64,000 nt of DNA, taken from NCBI GenBank assembly GCA_002682825.1, contig NOKP01000005.1:868001-932000 (forward strand), read 5' to 3'. Origin of the DNA: Neonectria sp. B-13 (taxonomy: Eukaryota; Ascomycota; Sordariomycetes; Hypocreales; Nectriaceae). The notes under the pieces were generated by a model. It was given only the letters and a program-made list of their open reading frames with translations. It was not told where the DNA came from and made no database searches. The position numbers and the translations under genes were made by a program. This document shows, one piece after another, positions 1 through 11,908 of the stretch. Within the stretch, counting starts at the first letter, position 1, and each line of letters opens with the position of its first letter.

Positions 1-3000
1 CGTACGACACATCTCCTTTGGCGCATGACCATGACTCGTCGACAATCTTGGCCGTGATCGAGTCCTGGTACTTGTGCGTAAACTCGCGCTTGATCTCGGG
101 CTTGACCATCCTGGCGAGCCAGCTCAGGATGTCCGAGGCAAACCACCGCTCCTCGAGGTCGCGCTTGTCGAGGGCGCCAAAGTGGAAGTCATCCCTAAAC
201 TCGTCCTCGAGCCAGCGAACGTGGTTTCCGCCCACGTCCTCGAGAGACCGCTTCATCTTCTTCTTCTTGGTGGCCGCGGCCGCCACCACAGTGTTCCAGT
301 AGTCGTCTTGGTTGCTAAAGTCTACACGCATCTGCGTTGAGCCGAGGTCTCGGGGAACCCGGCTGAAATCGTAGTCAAACGTAATGTCGTATACGACGGG
401 TGATCGACTGGCCAGGTGGGAAAGGTGGCGAGGCAGTAGGGTCTTGTTCCCCGAGGGCACCATTTCCTTGGCCACGGCATATTTGCCCGGGCCACACCCC
501 TCGGGCATTTGCAGGATGGTCCCTGGAACACCATGGCCAAGGCCAATCTTGTGGCAGGTGCTGTTATCGGAGAAGTCTGTACACACCATCTGCACCGTAT
601 GTTCGCCCTCGCTGACAGAGTCGGTACAGCCAAAGACATCCCAGTGCGACCCATCACGCTTGTCCAGCGACACTTGAAGCTCCTCGGGAGAGGTGATAAC
701 GACGAATTGGAAAGCAGCATCGTTGGGGTTCTGCTCCGTCCCTGACGACTTGTCCGTCACGAGCGTGAACTTGGTATCGACGCCTTCGCCCTCCGGGGGG
801 TTCTCGAACAGGTTCTCCAGGGGCACAGGCAGGAAGAGAGGATCGTCTTTGGGCTCACAGCAAAAGGTGCGCACTCGCGAGACCTGCCAGCCGCACGTCT
901 CGCCGCCACCAAAGTAGCTGTCAGTGAGCTGTGCATACTTCATATCGGGGCAGTGGCCGTCGAAGCAGCTCCCCGGCTCGCCGAACCACTCGCAGTTTGT
1001 CCACGTGGCCACGTCCTCTTTGGGACAGCAATACAGTTTGTTCGTGTCGAGCTCAAGCTCCTCAAGCACTGCCAAGAGAGGGAGGCCAACTAGCCTGCCC
1101 AGTGGCGTAAAGGAACCTACAACCAAGATAATAGCAGCTGTTACCTCATCGAGCAGTGATAGTATGGTGCCCGAAAAGGTTAGGGGTAAGTCATTGTCTT
1201 TGCAGTCCTCGCCTATGCCTTGCCAGTAGCATTTGTTCTCTTCAGATAGCGGGCTTTTGCAGCAGTAGGCGAGGTTTCCGTCATCGCAGGTGTCGTCGGT
1301 GTCGTCACTGCCTCCCCATTTATTCATCTCCATCATGACCTCGTCGTCATGACAGTGGCCGTTGCAAAGTGGCTTGTTGCCGCGCCACTGACAGTCGTCG
1401 GGGTTTGGAGCGTACGAGAGAGGACAGCAGAGCTGGCTCTTCTTGCCGTCTTTGCCACATAGCTGGTCCTCGATTTTCACGTCGCCTGCATCGCATTTGT
1501 CACCGCAGGACGTGATGTAGCATCTGTCGTTGGATCCTTTCCAGTTCTTGGATGCTTCCCCTACACCAAGGTCGCCGAGCTTCTTGGGTGATAGAACAGC
1601 CTGCAATGCCGACAGGTGCTCGTCGTCTTGGTCAACAGCCCAGATCAGATAGCCGCCGAGACCCAAGTCCTTGGCCATTTCCTTCTTCTGCTCGAACGTG
1701 TCCGCGTCATCAAACGACACCCACTGGTCGCTGTTCCAAGTGATGTACTTGATGCCAGCCTTCTTGTCGTGCACTGGTTTGATCTTTTTCTTCTTGATAA
1801 TCTCTTGGATCTCGCGATAACTCAGGATACCAGACTCCCCGCTGCAACCCCCCTTGGTGGCGCCGCCCTTGAAGGTGCAACCGGGTTTGCTGCACGACGG
1901 GTCGGCGAGCTGAAAGGCTCGGCCGTAAAAGCCAAGTCCCATATTCAATTTCTTGGCAGGTACGTCATTACGCCAGAAGAGATCAAAAGCCAGTTCCATT
2001 TCTGTGAGATTAGTGTGTCCATAGATGTAGGATCCGATTGGGTTGTCGCGATCCCACACTCCGTGCAGGCTGTGTGCATGTCAGTCGTCTGGATATCAAG
2101 TCTGTTGGTTTGGGGGAGGATCAAGACATACTCGTATGACATGACATTGATAAAGTCGACATAGTTGACCGCTTTGAGATCGAAATGCCGGAGGTACCAG
2201 TAGCTCGTTGGCACCGTGAAGGACACCACATATTTAACTGGCTGCTTCTCGTTCTCCTCGTCGAACTCTTTAAGGAACTTGACAAAGTTGGCTCCATCCT
2301 CATCTACACCTCCTCTATCTTTGGCTCCAGGGTATTCCTGACAAAATAAGTATACGTGAGTTGCTCATTGGGGTTTAAGGAAGGAGACTAACCCAGTCAA
2401 AATCAACTCCGTCAAATGCATATTGCCGAAGGAAGGCCAAGAGGTTGTCGATAAATGTCTTACGGTTCGCCTTTGTGCTGACCATGTCACTGAAGACCGT
2501 CTGGGTAGGGCCTGTCTTGAATCAGGGGTTGATCCAAGGCTGAGGGATTTGAATGCACAGTTGCTTACCGGGATCGTTGAATGTCCACCCTCCGATGGCA
2601 ATGATCGTCTTCAGTTGCGGGTTCTTCTTCTTGAGATCGGTAAAGTCGGTAAACAACCCCGAAGATAGGCCATCCATGCCAGCGATGCTGAAGTCATCAG
2701 GCGTGATGGAAGCAAAAGAAAAGTATAAGTGGGTGAGAGATTTGACGGGAATGTCGTCGAGTCCCTAAACAGAGGAGTCAGTATTCTTTCTAAATGCCGT
2801 GTCCAAAGAGAGGAGAGAGACACACCATTCCCTGACACTCCGAGTTATGTCTCCAGGCCTCGTAGTATCCAATAACTTTATCCTGCGATGAGGCCTTGTT
2901 CTTGGGTCCAGGCTGGTTACAGTTGGACTGGCACCCACCAGTCGTTTCGTGATCCTCCTTGTCGCAATAGTCGTCCGTCATGCCGCAGAATCCCCATTTA

Positions 3001-3549
3001 CCGCAGCAAACGTTGAGGGGGCACTCTCGGCCAGGCACAGCGGCATTTTTGCCACACTCTGCCTTGGCATCACAGTTAGACCAGCAAACCTCGTTGGGAG
3101 ATATTCCCGACGTTCCGCAGGCCTCCTCGCCGTAATTGCACGAGAGAGTTTCCTTGGGGCAGCAGGCCTCATTGGCGCAAGGTCGGTTAGGCCCGCAGGT
3201 GTAATCATCGCCAACGACGACTTGTCTGGAAAACAAAGACGACATGTGTGTCATACCCACGACAGAAGAGGAGTCTGTCTCCGAGTCCGCTTCATCTTCG
3301 CCGTCAGCACTGCACATGGGTAGTTCATAGTCGTGGCGATCCTTGGCTGAGTAGTCAAAAGGTCTGTTGATCCGATCAGCGTGGTCTGGTTTGATTGAAC
3401 TGGCAATGAACTTACGACACAGAGTTACGACATGTATCAGATGGGTTTGATGGTGCCAGAGCGTTGGGGTCGACGGCACGTTCAAAACTGGGCAATGCAA
3501 TAGCAAGCCCAAACCAGCCGAGGAGGCTGGGTACAGTCCAGAGCCTCAT
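1..3549 (-). CDS. Subgroup C (killer-toxin-like) GH18 chitinase, C-terminus off the left edge
   Basis: Secreted endochitinase that cleaves beta-1,4-GlcNAc linkages. The start codon at 3549 opens a signal peptide (MRLWTVPSLLGWFGLAIALP). Next comes a cysteine-rich chitin-binding type 1 region (about 2900-3200), then the GH18 barrel. The strand-3 motif IIAIGGWTF is followed by the catalytic motif FDGVDFDWEYPG, which an intron at about 2345-2399 splits just before the catalytic Glu. Downstream are NVMSYDLHGVWD and YLIWAVDQDD. I infer introns near 3418-3365, 2827-2767, 2569-2517, 2399-2345 and 2128-2070. After the barrel there is a long cysteine-rich tail (about 1600-1) as in subgroup C enzymes, with a hydrophobic stretch near 1100-1200. 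The reading frame is still open at base 1. The gene faces a multi-LysM protein gene, the usual partner of this chitinase class. The family is certain; exact exon ends are approximate. Confidence 0.93.
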
Positions 3550-3577
3550 GTTGGCTCCGACTTAGAAGATACAGAAC

Positions 3578-3612
3578 GAATGAATGAATGAATGAATCGT
3601 TGAATGAATGGC
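3578..3612. repeat. (GAAT)n microsatellite in the chitinase 5' leader
   Basis: Five perfect GAAT units followed by a broken stretch. On the chitinase strand it reads as an ATTCATTC leader about 30 bp before the ATG. A similar ATTC-rich leader precedes the LysM gene at 5138-5175. Confidence 0.8.
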
Positions 3613-3880
3613 TTGGCTGTTGGAACCGATTCCCAGCTCGAGTTGATGCTTCAAGGCATCGCATTCTTGTATCCTTCGTCAAATTTGGCTACCCACAGAG
3701 ATCCTCTCTTGTGATAGTCCCCTGGACAGAACTTCTCATCTTCCGAACTCCGGAGCTGATGCCCTCGAAGGAGCGCTTCGCTTGGATAGTGACCGGCAGG
3801 GATAGACTCATCCTTTACCCGGAACCAACAGCTCCATTACTAGTACCACCCACAATCACTAGAGCAAGAAGTCACACTAT

Positions 3881-4108
3881 GTACAGCCCTCAAGGATTTC
3901 AAACGTTAGTTCGGGTACAGTATCTCGTGGGTCTAGAGGGTGAAAGATGAGAGGCCCATTCATTGAAGAAGGCATGCTCATTGGTATCTTCTGGTACTTG
4001 ACCACCTCTCAGGAAGGTATCTTTAGGGTGCCCGTTAGTGAATAACTACTTAAAAGCGAAATACCGGGGCAGGTACCGAGCTAACCTTTGAGATCCCTGA
4101 GGGCTGTA
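3881..4108. repeat. Imperfect foldback (inverted) repeat, about 37-bp arms
   Basis: The left arm at 3881-3917 begins GTACAGCCCTCAAGGATTTC. It matches the reverse complement of 4072-4108 (TACAGCCCTCAGGGATCTC and onward) with a few mismatches and one indel. The arms enclose about 155 bp without a gene. It resembles a decayed MITE or foldback element; no target duplication is evident. Confidence 0.6.
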
Positions 4109-4121
4109 AAACCCTCGATCG

Positions 4122-4274
4122 CTAGAACCAACAGTAACTATGTAAAACCCACTGTCGCTACTACGTCGAACCAACCGTCACGACATAGAGCCAGCAGGAC
4201 CCTCACTAGAACCAACGGCAAACCCACTGTCGCTACTACGTAGAACCAACCATCAAGACATAGCCAGCGGGCCC
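4122..4274 (+). repeat. Two-copy tandem repeat, about 84 and 69 bp
   Basis: The two units start with CTAGAACCAAC and share the core ACCCACTGTCGCTACTACGT, then CGAACCAACCGTC or AGAACCAACCATC, and GACATAG. The second copy starts at about 4206 and is shorter. It lies in the spacer between chitinase and LysM gene. Confidence 0.75.
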
Positions 4275-5182
4275 AGGGGGCCGAAAAAGGAACCAGGTTT
4301 GTCCTTTGACGAGCGTCGAGCCATTACCGTACAGTTAACAGCGTTGGCGATGTGCTGTTGGCGCTAGCAAGAGTCTCTGCAAATTGGGTGGAGAACGGAC
4401 ATGTCCCATAATGTGATAGCCGGGTTTCAGGGAGTCTGGGTAAGCTTGTTCCTCTCGGCGAGGCGAAGCCTGTTGTGGATAGGCCGATAGCCCTACAGGG
4501 ACTATGCGACCATCCATGCTAGTACCTGCAGAAGGTAATTTTATGCATCATAAGGTATTAAGTAGTCTAAAACCAAATGAAGAAATCATACCATGACCCC
4601 AGTTAAGTGAGAAGACAGCGGTTATGAAGGGCGGGAACTGCGGCCCGACCCGTTTTTGGCCTCTTTATCTCCGGATGATCCCAGAATTAGCGCTATCTGC
4701 AGAATTGCAACTCTGGCTATCTGTGGATCGCCACTCCAAATACGCGCAAAGAGGACCGCAAGGACAGCCCAGGATGGCATGGAAGCTTGCCATCCTACCG
4801 TTCGGAAAAGCGGAATGCTCTATCAAACTGCGGAGCTGTCATTGCAGTCACATGGACGACCTGCCTGACACTAATCTCCAATTTGGCAAGGCATGGCCTG
4901 GAGCTGAGACTTGAAACTTCACAGCAACCAACAGTCGACCAGGCTTTCGGACATGTCTTCTTTTCGTTAGTCACGTCAGGGCTCTTGACTGGGTCGAAAA
5001 TGTGGATCTCAGTTGGAGTTCGGAGTCGTAAACAAATGCAAGAGACTGGCATATAGGAAAAGTAAAGATGTCTCTACTCGGGTAAGCTCTGTCCAAGCAA
5101 GGCATTAGGTTCTCGACCATCTTGCACTGTTTGTTGTCACTCATTCACTCGTTCATTCACTCGGCCATTCATTGATTCCATC

Positions 5183-7465
5183 ATGGCTCAAGTCCTCAAC
5201 CTTGCGGTCCAGGGGCCTCTCATACTGCCGCTTCTTGTGGCCTCTTTCTGGTCTTGGTCGGCATCTGCCACTGTCATGGTGTATAATAGCAGCCTTCCAG
5301 AGACCCTGACGTCTACTTGCACCGATGCACTCTTGGCTGATGTTGCCTGCGACCCTCTGGCCAAGCATTTGCGTTCAGATTTCTTCTACTCTCCAGAGTC
5401 GTTGACACGCATCTGCACTCAAGGCTGCTTAGAGGCATTGGCCTCGTGGAAGACGTCGGTGCAGTCTCAGTGTGGCAACCAGACCGTTGCCGGTAGCTTC
5501 GACTTAGAAGTGTCGGCCCAGTTTATCCCTGGATCGCTTGAATATCTGTTCCAATGGGCATGTCTGAAGGAGAGCGGCCGGTTTTGCGGTCCTGTAGCCG
5601 CCCTGGCTGCTGTATTTTCTGATCCCGGAGGTATGCAAACGAAATCTAACCCTCCATGGCTACTATGTACAAGTTGTAAATAACATGTGTTCCAGTATCC
5701 GTCTTCAACTACCTCAGCCAAGTGCCCGAAGGAGCCGTGAAGCCCGATGCCTGCGATGCCTGTCTCGCCGCAAGGCTGCAGGTGCAAGCAGGGTCACCCT
5801 ATTTTGACGGTCCCATCATAGCCAGCGCGTCCAAATACCAAAGCATGACATCACGCTGCGGCATCGCTGGCAAGCCTGTCACAATGACTACGTTGGACTA
5901 CTTCACTGCTGAGCCTGCACAACCAACGGACAGCGCCTGTGACGGGTCCACGTACACCATTAAGTCTTCAGATGACTGCCACACTATTTCCAAGTCCCAG
6001 GGCGTCGGGACGGCCTGGCTTCTGGGTGACAACAACCTCGAAGCATACTGCGCCAATTTCCCTACCTCAGGCACACTGTGCATCACTAACAAGTGCGATA
6101 CTGTAACATTGGGCACAAATGAAACATGCTCGGCCATTGCTTCTGCTGCAAACATCACCGAGTCCCAGCTCCATGCCTGGAACCCCATCATCAACACTGG
6201 CTGTAACAACCTGGACCGTATGAACGGCACCGAGCTGTGCGTGGGCGCTCCCGGGACCGAGTTCGTCGAGCCCAGCGTCGACTTGCCACCCCTTACACCC
6301 ACTACAGCCGCGCCCATCCCGACCGACGTCACCCAGGGTTCCGACAAACCTTGCGGTCTCTGGTACCATGTCGAGGCTGGAGACTACTGCAACCTCCTGA
6401 CGCTCAAGTTCGGCATATCACTTGCGGACTTCATCTTTCTAAACCCAAGCGTCAACGAGAACTGCACCAACCTGTTTGCCGAAGAGAGCTACTGTGTGGA
6501 AGCTGTAGGAGACAGTACGCCCTAGTTTTCCATTTCTCACTCGATTCCCTCATCTAGGCGCTAACTTTATCTTAGTCAACACGTACTCCGGGCGCCCAGG
6601 CCATAATCCCATCACTATTGATCCCTCGGCCACTTTCACGGGCGTCCCGTTCATCAATCTCCCCAATGCCACAGCCACCGCCTATGATAGACGATACACG
6701 CCTCTGCCCGAGGCCACGGGCACGCGAGACGACTGCGTTCATTATTTCGATGGCGCTGATTATCAGCTGGACGTAAACGGGACGAGATGGGCAAACAACT
6801 GCATCCTCGCGGCATACATGTACGACGTCGACCTGGAATCGTTCGCCTCCTGGAATTCGGGTCTCGGCAACGTGTCAGACCCCTCGTGTGAATTTGAGAC
6901 AGGCGTACGTTACTGCGGATCTTGGTATCTGGAGAAGTCGGACGAAGCTGAAAGCTCCGTCGCCACTACTACGGAGTCACCTACGTCAACAGAGTCGAGC
7001 GGGCCCACGCCTCCGGCCGAGACGCATGAGGGACAGCCGTCGGATTGCAACAAGTGGGACGTCGTTGAAGAGGGCGATTCGTGCGATTCGATAGCTGCCG
7101 CTGCCGGCATCTCCAAGGCGCAGTTCTTTGCTTGGAACCCTGCTGTTAGCGAAGACTGCCTTACGAACTTCTGGCTCGGATCTGCCTACTGCGTTGGTGT
7201 TTCTAGTTCGCCCACGTCTACCACCGCGTCAGCGACCACAACGACTTCTAGTGCGCCTACGCCCCCAGCTGAGACGCACGCGGGACAGCCGTCTAACTGC
7301 AACAAGTGGGACGTCGTTGAAGATGGTGAAACGTGCGACTCAATACCTGCCGCTGCCGGCATCTCAAAGGCGCAATTCTTTACTTGGAATCCTGCTGTTA
7401 GCGAAGACTGCCTGACAAACTTCTGGCTGGGATACGCCTACTGCGTTGGTGTGTCTGAAAGCTGA
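5183..7465 (+). CDS. Secreted protein with about six LysM domains
   Basis: Three exons (5183-5630, 5696-6514, 6576-7465) give 718 aa. The N-terminus is a signal peptide (about residues 1-29). LysM-like modules lie near residues 234-280, 282-333, 372-420, 475-540, 580-628 and 663-712. They carry the typical CxxI...NP..C pattern, for example GISKAQFFAWNPAVSEDC. The last two modules are near-identical copies joined by Ser/Thr/Pro-rich linkers. LysM proteins of this kind bind chitin or related glycans outside the cell, where they protect hyphae, modulate the paired chitinase or mask chitin. The gene is divergent from a subgroup C chitinase, the classical pairing. There is no catalytic domain. Family assignment is secure; the role (effector or self-protection) is an inference. 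Confidence 0.92.
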
Positions 7466-7624
7466 ACCCTTGGATAGTAGCCGAATGAACATTCGCGAGT
7501 TTGTTAACTGCACTCCTCGGTCTTAATTGTTGATCCTGATTACTTTTTATGCGAAACGGAATTAGGCAAAAAGAAAACAAGGAAAGAAGAGAAAAATAAC
7601 CGCAGTTAGGAAGAGAGAAGAAAC

Positions 7625-9187
7625 CTAAGCTTCCAGTCCGTTATCGAACCTGTTATTACCCCTCCAGTCAAGAAATTCAAATTCCTTCCACACCATCTTG
7701 ACTTGACTGTCCCCGCCCAAGTCTTCAAACAACTTCATAACGCCCTGTGGCGGTCTCCATGCCCCGACCTGCCATTCCGCCATCCCTTCAACACCGTTTT
7801 TCCCTGGAACATACCTCAATCCCCACTTGCGACCGCCATATTCGGCATCGTAGGGAGCCTCATCTCCATACTCGTCCAATCTCTCTGCCGACGGGTTCCA
7901 GGATACATTTGTGAATAGCTCTGCCTCCTCCAGGGCGGGCATGCTTTTCAACGCTGCAGCAAACGCCGACAGAAGGGGCTCGATCTGCTCTGCCATCGGT
8001 TCCGTGCGGAACATATCACTCGTGAATTCGTCATCCCTGATCCAGTTCTCCTCCCAATCTTCGTCAAACTCTTCATCTGCCTCATTCGGACCCGTGGGAG
8101 GGTAATGCTTCTCGGTTACCTCGTAGCCTTCGGGGTTGGGGTTCTCGCCACGCGGCCCAACAAAGTACCAGCGTCCGTCGGGTCGGCAGGGATGAAATTC
8201 GACGCGAAGACGCCGCATGCGTGGCCATTGGGCCTTGAAGATGCCGGGTGTCAGGAAAGCGCGTAGGTCAAGCTCCTCGAGGTACGGCGCCATGATGCGA
8301 AACCCAGTTGACATGGGATCCTCGTCGGCGGGGTGCACAAGATTCGGCATCGGAACGGCTTGGTCATCCATGAAGTGGTAACGGCGCTTCCAAAACAAGA
8401 ACCTGACCTTTCTCAACGACACGGGTATCTGCTCACGAAGTTCGTCTACTGCCCGGCCAAATTCGTGGCGCGAGTCACGCCACGGACCCTCCCACTCACG
8501 CGTGTAGGTCCGCAGAAAAGGCGACTCGTAGGCAATCAGTGTCCGTTCCCAAAGCCACGGACAGTTGACCTCTTGCAGGTCTGGGAGTCGTACCATGCAC
8601 TCCACTATCGTTCGCAGTGAAACTGGACGAAGGTGTTCAAACTGGTGGCTGGAGATGCTTAGCTCAAACTCAGTGTAGTGCGGCAGCAAAGGCAGCGTGG
8701 CTGCATCACTGAGATAGAGACGACGCGAGTGAAACTGGCGATGCATGCATTCGGGAAAGATGTCGTAGGATTGAAGCTCAAGTTCGATTCCGAGACCAGC
8801 ACCATCTTGTTGGGATGGCCGTGTATTGGCTTCGATGCTTGAATCCTGATAGGCTTTGAGGGCGTTGAAAAGGGCGTGAATCTGGGAGGAAAAATAGGCG
8901 TTGATGTCTTCGAACTCGCCTGGCGTCTCACGACAGGGCAGAGGTTTCTCTCCTGGGCTCAGCTTAAGGGGCATCCTCATCCTCATGTGATAGCCTAGCG
9001 ATTTGGAGCGCCCTTTGAGGACATTCAAAATGTGCTCCTCTCGAGACGGTAGCGACTCGTATGAGTACAGCTTTTGGGACTCGTCATAGCCATAATAAAG
9101 CAGTGGCGGCGTTTGTTTGGCGATTGTCTTATCACGGATAGGAAGGCTCTGGTGTTTCGCTTCTGAATCGGAAGAAGCCATGACCAA
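7625..9187 (-). CDS. Hypothetical protein, 520 aa, F-box/LRR-like fungal family
   Basis: A single uninterrupted frame of 520 codons; ATGs at 9187 and 9181 are both possible starts. There is no signal peptide or membrane segment. The middle and C-terminal parts have the feel of the large ascomycete families of F-box/leucine-rich proteins: short amphipathic blocks such as LSISSHQFEHLRPVSLRTIV and LEELDLRAF, an acidic patch (ADEEFDEDWEE), and a C-terminus containing ALKSMPALEEAELF. No N-terminal F-box motif is visible, so the family is a guess and the function unknown. The GC-rich codon use suggests an active gene next to an AT-rich block. Confidence 0.7.
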   Translation of the reverse strand: MVMASSDSEAKHQSLPIRDKTIAKQTPPLLYYGYDESQKLYSYESLPSREEHILNVLKGRSKSLGYHMRMRMPLKLSPGEKPLPCRETPGEFEDINAYFSSQIHALFNALKAYQDSSIEANTRPSQQDGAGLGIELELQSYDIFPECMHRQFHSRRLYLSDAATLPLLPHYTEFELSISSHQFEHLRPVSLRTIVECMVRLPDLQEVNCPWLWERTLIAYESPFLRTYTREWEGPWRDSRHEFGRAVDELREQIPVSLRKVRFLFWKRRYHFMDDQAVPMPNLVHPADEDPMSTGFRIMAPYLEELDLRAFLTPGIFKAQWPRMRRLRVEFHPCRPDGRWYFVGPRGENPNPEGYEVTEKHYPPTGPNEADEEFDEDWEENWIRDDEFTSDMFRTEPMAEQIEPLLSAFAAALKSMPALEEAELFTNVSWNPSAERLDEYGDEAPYDAEYGGRKWGLRYVPGKNGVEGMAEWQVGAWRPPQGVMKLFEDLGGDSQVKMVWKEFEFLDWRGNNRFDNGLEA

Positions 9188-10875
9188 AAACGGGATGAGG
9201 GTTGCAATGAATAGATAGATGTTAAGTGTTGTGAAGCTTGGAGGCAGTTGTAGAATCTTGAGGGAAGGGAGCGCTTTTATACCGTAACTTAGGTACCATA
9301 CGGTCAGCCGATGTGACTGCCCGACTACAAAGAAACCTGAACCAATGTACCTAAGTAGCTACGTACCTAATAACAAGGTGCGTACAATCCCTGCATGGAA
9401 TCCGGCATCCATGGATGTTTTAATTGCTCAGGCGGCTATGATGAAAACGAGACCTCTGGAGTGACGCCAACTCCACTCTTCTAACCAGTTTGGATCCACA
9501 AGGCCTCAATTTCGGTGGCTTTATTTATGAAGGGCCAAGTGGCCTGGAAAATAAACCATACACCAAATGGAGTGACAAAATTACCTAGTCACGCGCCTAG
9601 TCTATAATGTAACAACCCCACTTTCTGCGCACCCTTAGTTTCTACGCACCTTCACCTACCAAGATGACTGTAAGACTTCAAGGTTGCATTGCTCTATTGA
9701 TACTACATTGAATAACTAGCTATAAATTCTACTACTTACTGAATTCTCTTAAGATTTCTATTAATTAAAAAAAAATTTATAGAATACTATATAGCTTTTT
9801 ATTCTTTACTTAATTTAAGAATAAAATTTAAGTACTTTTATAGCCTTAAGTATAAAATACCTTGTTTTTAATATATAAAGTTTTTAAACTATTTATTTAA
9901 GGGTTTTATTTAATTAAATTAAAGCTATATAGTCTAGAATAAACTTAATAATTTAATTATTTCTTTAAGTATAAATATACTTTATTATTTTATTAATATT
10001 ATTCTTAAATACTATATATTAAGGAAATTATACTTTAATAATTAAATCTAATATTTAATAATTATTATATAAACTATTTATTTCTTAGACTTACTTTTTT
10101 AAGATTTAAATTATTTTTCTTTTTATTTATATAATTATATTAAATATAATCTAATTAAATAAATAAAATATAAGAATACTATATAATATATTATATAAGT
10201 AAGAAAGATAATATTAATTTATTAATAGTTTTATAATCTAAATCTATTATTCTAATTTCTATTTATATTCTTTTTCTTATTATTCTTTTTCTTTTTAATT
10301 ATTCTTTTTTATTTTTCTATTTTATTCTTAACTCTTTTAGTTTTAATCTTAATCTTTCTAATACTATATTAAGACTAGTAAATATTAAAGTCTAAATAAG
10401 ATATAAGTATTATAGTGCTTTCACTAATTAATAATCTTTTTTAATAATTAGTTTAAATTAACTAGGATTAAAAGAGAAATAGAAATTAATAAAGTTTATT
10501 AAGAAAGTAAATAAGAATATTAGTATAAGTAATAAATTTAAGAGCTAAAATTATTCAATTTTTAGCTAGATTTAAGTAATTCTATTAATCTTAAGACTCT
10601 TATTATAATAGTCTTAATAGTATTATAATTATAGTTAAGTTAACTAACTTTTCCTCTACTTATTAAAAAGCTAAAAGGATAAATTATATCTCTTTTCTTA
10701 CTATAACTATAATAAAGCTAGTTAAGTATTATAGCTTTATTAGCTATTATAGAATTACTTCTACTAAATATAATACTTTATATATATATAAACTATTTAC
10801 TTATATCTTAAGTCTATTAATTAAGTAGATTTATAATTTTAATTATACTTACTATATTATATAAGTTTATATACT

Positions 10876-11908
10876 ATTATTAAAACTACTATTTAAACTA
10901 CTATTTCTACTTATCTATAATTGTACTAAATTATATATTTCCTTTGCTTAAGCTTAATAGGGGGATAGATCTTTAGATTTTAAATCTAATTATTGACTTT
11001 TGCCCCCTCTAGCTTCCAACTCCCTCTGCCAAATCCCTCTATACTTTATAGCTAATGTTAGAGATAACTATAGTAGGATTCCCTTAGTTTCTAATGTATT
11101 ACTCCTTTAGCTGTAGGTTAGTTAGAATAATATTATCTATTAACTATATAATCTATAAGGCATAGATAGGGTTATATAGCTTCTTAAGGAACTTTTTCTC
11201 TATAGTAGTAATATTACTATTCCTTTCTAGCTTTAGAGTTAGTCTCTTTAAAAAGAGCTATTCTATTATAATCTATTAGGCTATTATTATATTAAGCTAT
11301 ATTTCCTCTTATAATAGGATATTATAATTAAAGATTATTAATTAAACTAATTTCTTAGGTTTAAAGTAGTTAATTATAGGCTATTTTATATGCTTTAGAT
11401 TAGACTTTTAAGCTATAATTTATAGTATAGAAATAAAACTTAAATATTTTTTTAATTTACTATATAGATTATATAAGAGCCTATATATATAGCTTAGTAA
11501 GAGCTTATTAGGCTATAGTATAATTTAGATAGTTATTTTATATGATTAGTAGTATAGTTGTTATATTATATAGAAGGTTAGATAGAATATAAAGGGGTAA
11601 CCTAGAAAGTGTAGAGTCTTATAGGCTAGGCTTTTATCCTAAGGAGTTTTAGCCTTTTCTAAGATCTAGCTTTTCCAAGATCTAGCTTTTCTAAGATCTA
11701 GCTTTTCTAAGATCTAGCTTTTCCAGCTAATTAGAGTAATAAAACTTATACCTTAGCTTTATAGTAGAAACTTTTATCTTCTTAAGTTATTATTATCTTA
11801 GGCTTAGGTATTAAGCCTATTATACTATTATTTTTTCTATTTTCTTTTATACTATTTAACCTTTAGCCCCTTCTCTAGGTATATACTACTAAGGACTATT
11901 ATATCTAA
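10876..11908 (+). mobile_element. Retroposon-like repeat, copy A (about 1.03 kb)
   Basis: Same family as the copies at 22942, 23641 and 25278. The 15-base flank ATAAGTTTATATACT occurs at 10861-10875 and again at 11909-11923, a target duplication. The 5' end corresponds to (C)ACTGTTGAAACTACTG in the least mutated copy and the 3' end is TATCTAA. It has no coding frame, no terminal inverted repeat and no obvious LTR. It contains a 16-bp tandem repeat near the 3' part. Heavily RIPped. Confidence 0.8.
11661..11724 (+). repeat. 16-bp tandem repeat, four units, inside copy A
   Basis: The unit is AAGATCTAGCTTTTCT, differing only at the last base. Other copies of the element carry 3 units (24837-24884), 4 units (25176-25239) and 5 units in reverse (25462-25541). 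Confidence 0.9.

Larger units (their letters stand above)
3550..5182. promoter_or_regulatory. Shared divergent promoter region of the chitinase and the LysM gene
   Basis: About 1.6 kb separates the two head-to-head start codons. I see no convincing gene; a 96-codon frame at 4624-4914 has no recognisable content. The region holds a foldback repeat, a short tandem repeat and, directly before each ATG, an ATTC-rich leader. Shared control of both genes from this spacer is an inference from the arrangement. Confidence 0.55.

Noticed and set aside
4624..4914. 96-codon frame in the chitinase/LysM spacer
   Set aside because: No signal peptide, motif or codon bias, and overlapping frames of similar length on both strands.
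10878..11908. Reading the 1-kb repeats as solo LTRs beginning TG
   Set aside because: The flanking duplications are 13-15 bp in all copies rather than 4-6 bp, and the 3' end is not CA, or TA after RIP, at the duplication border.
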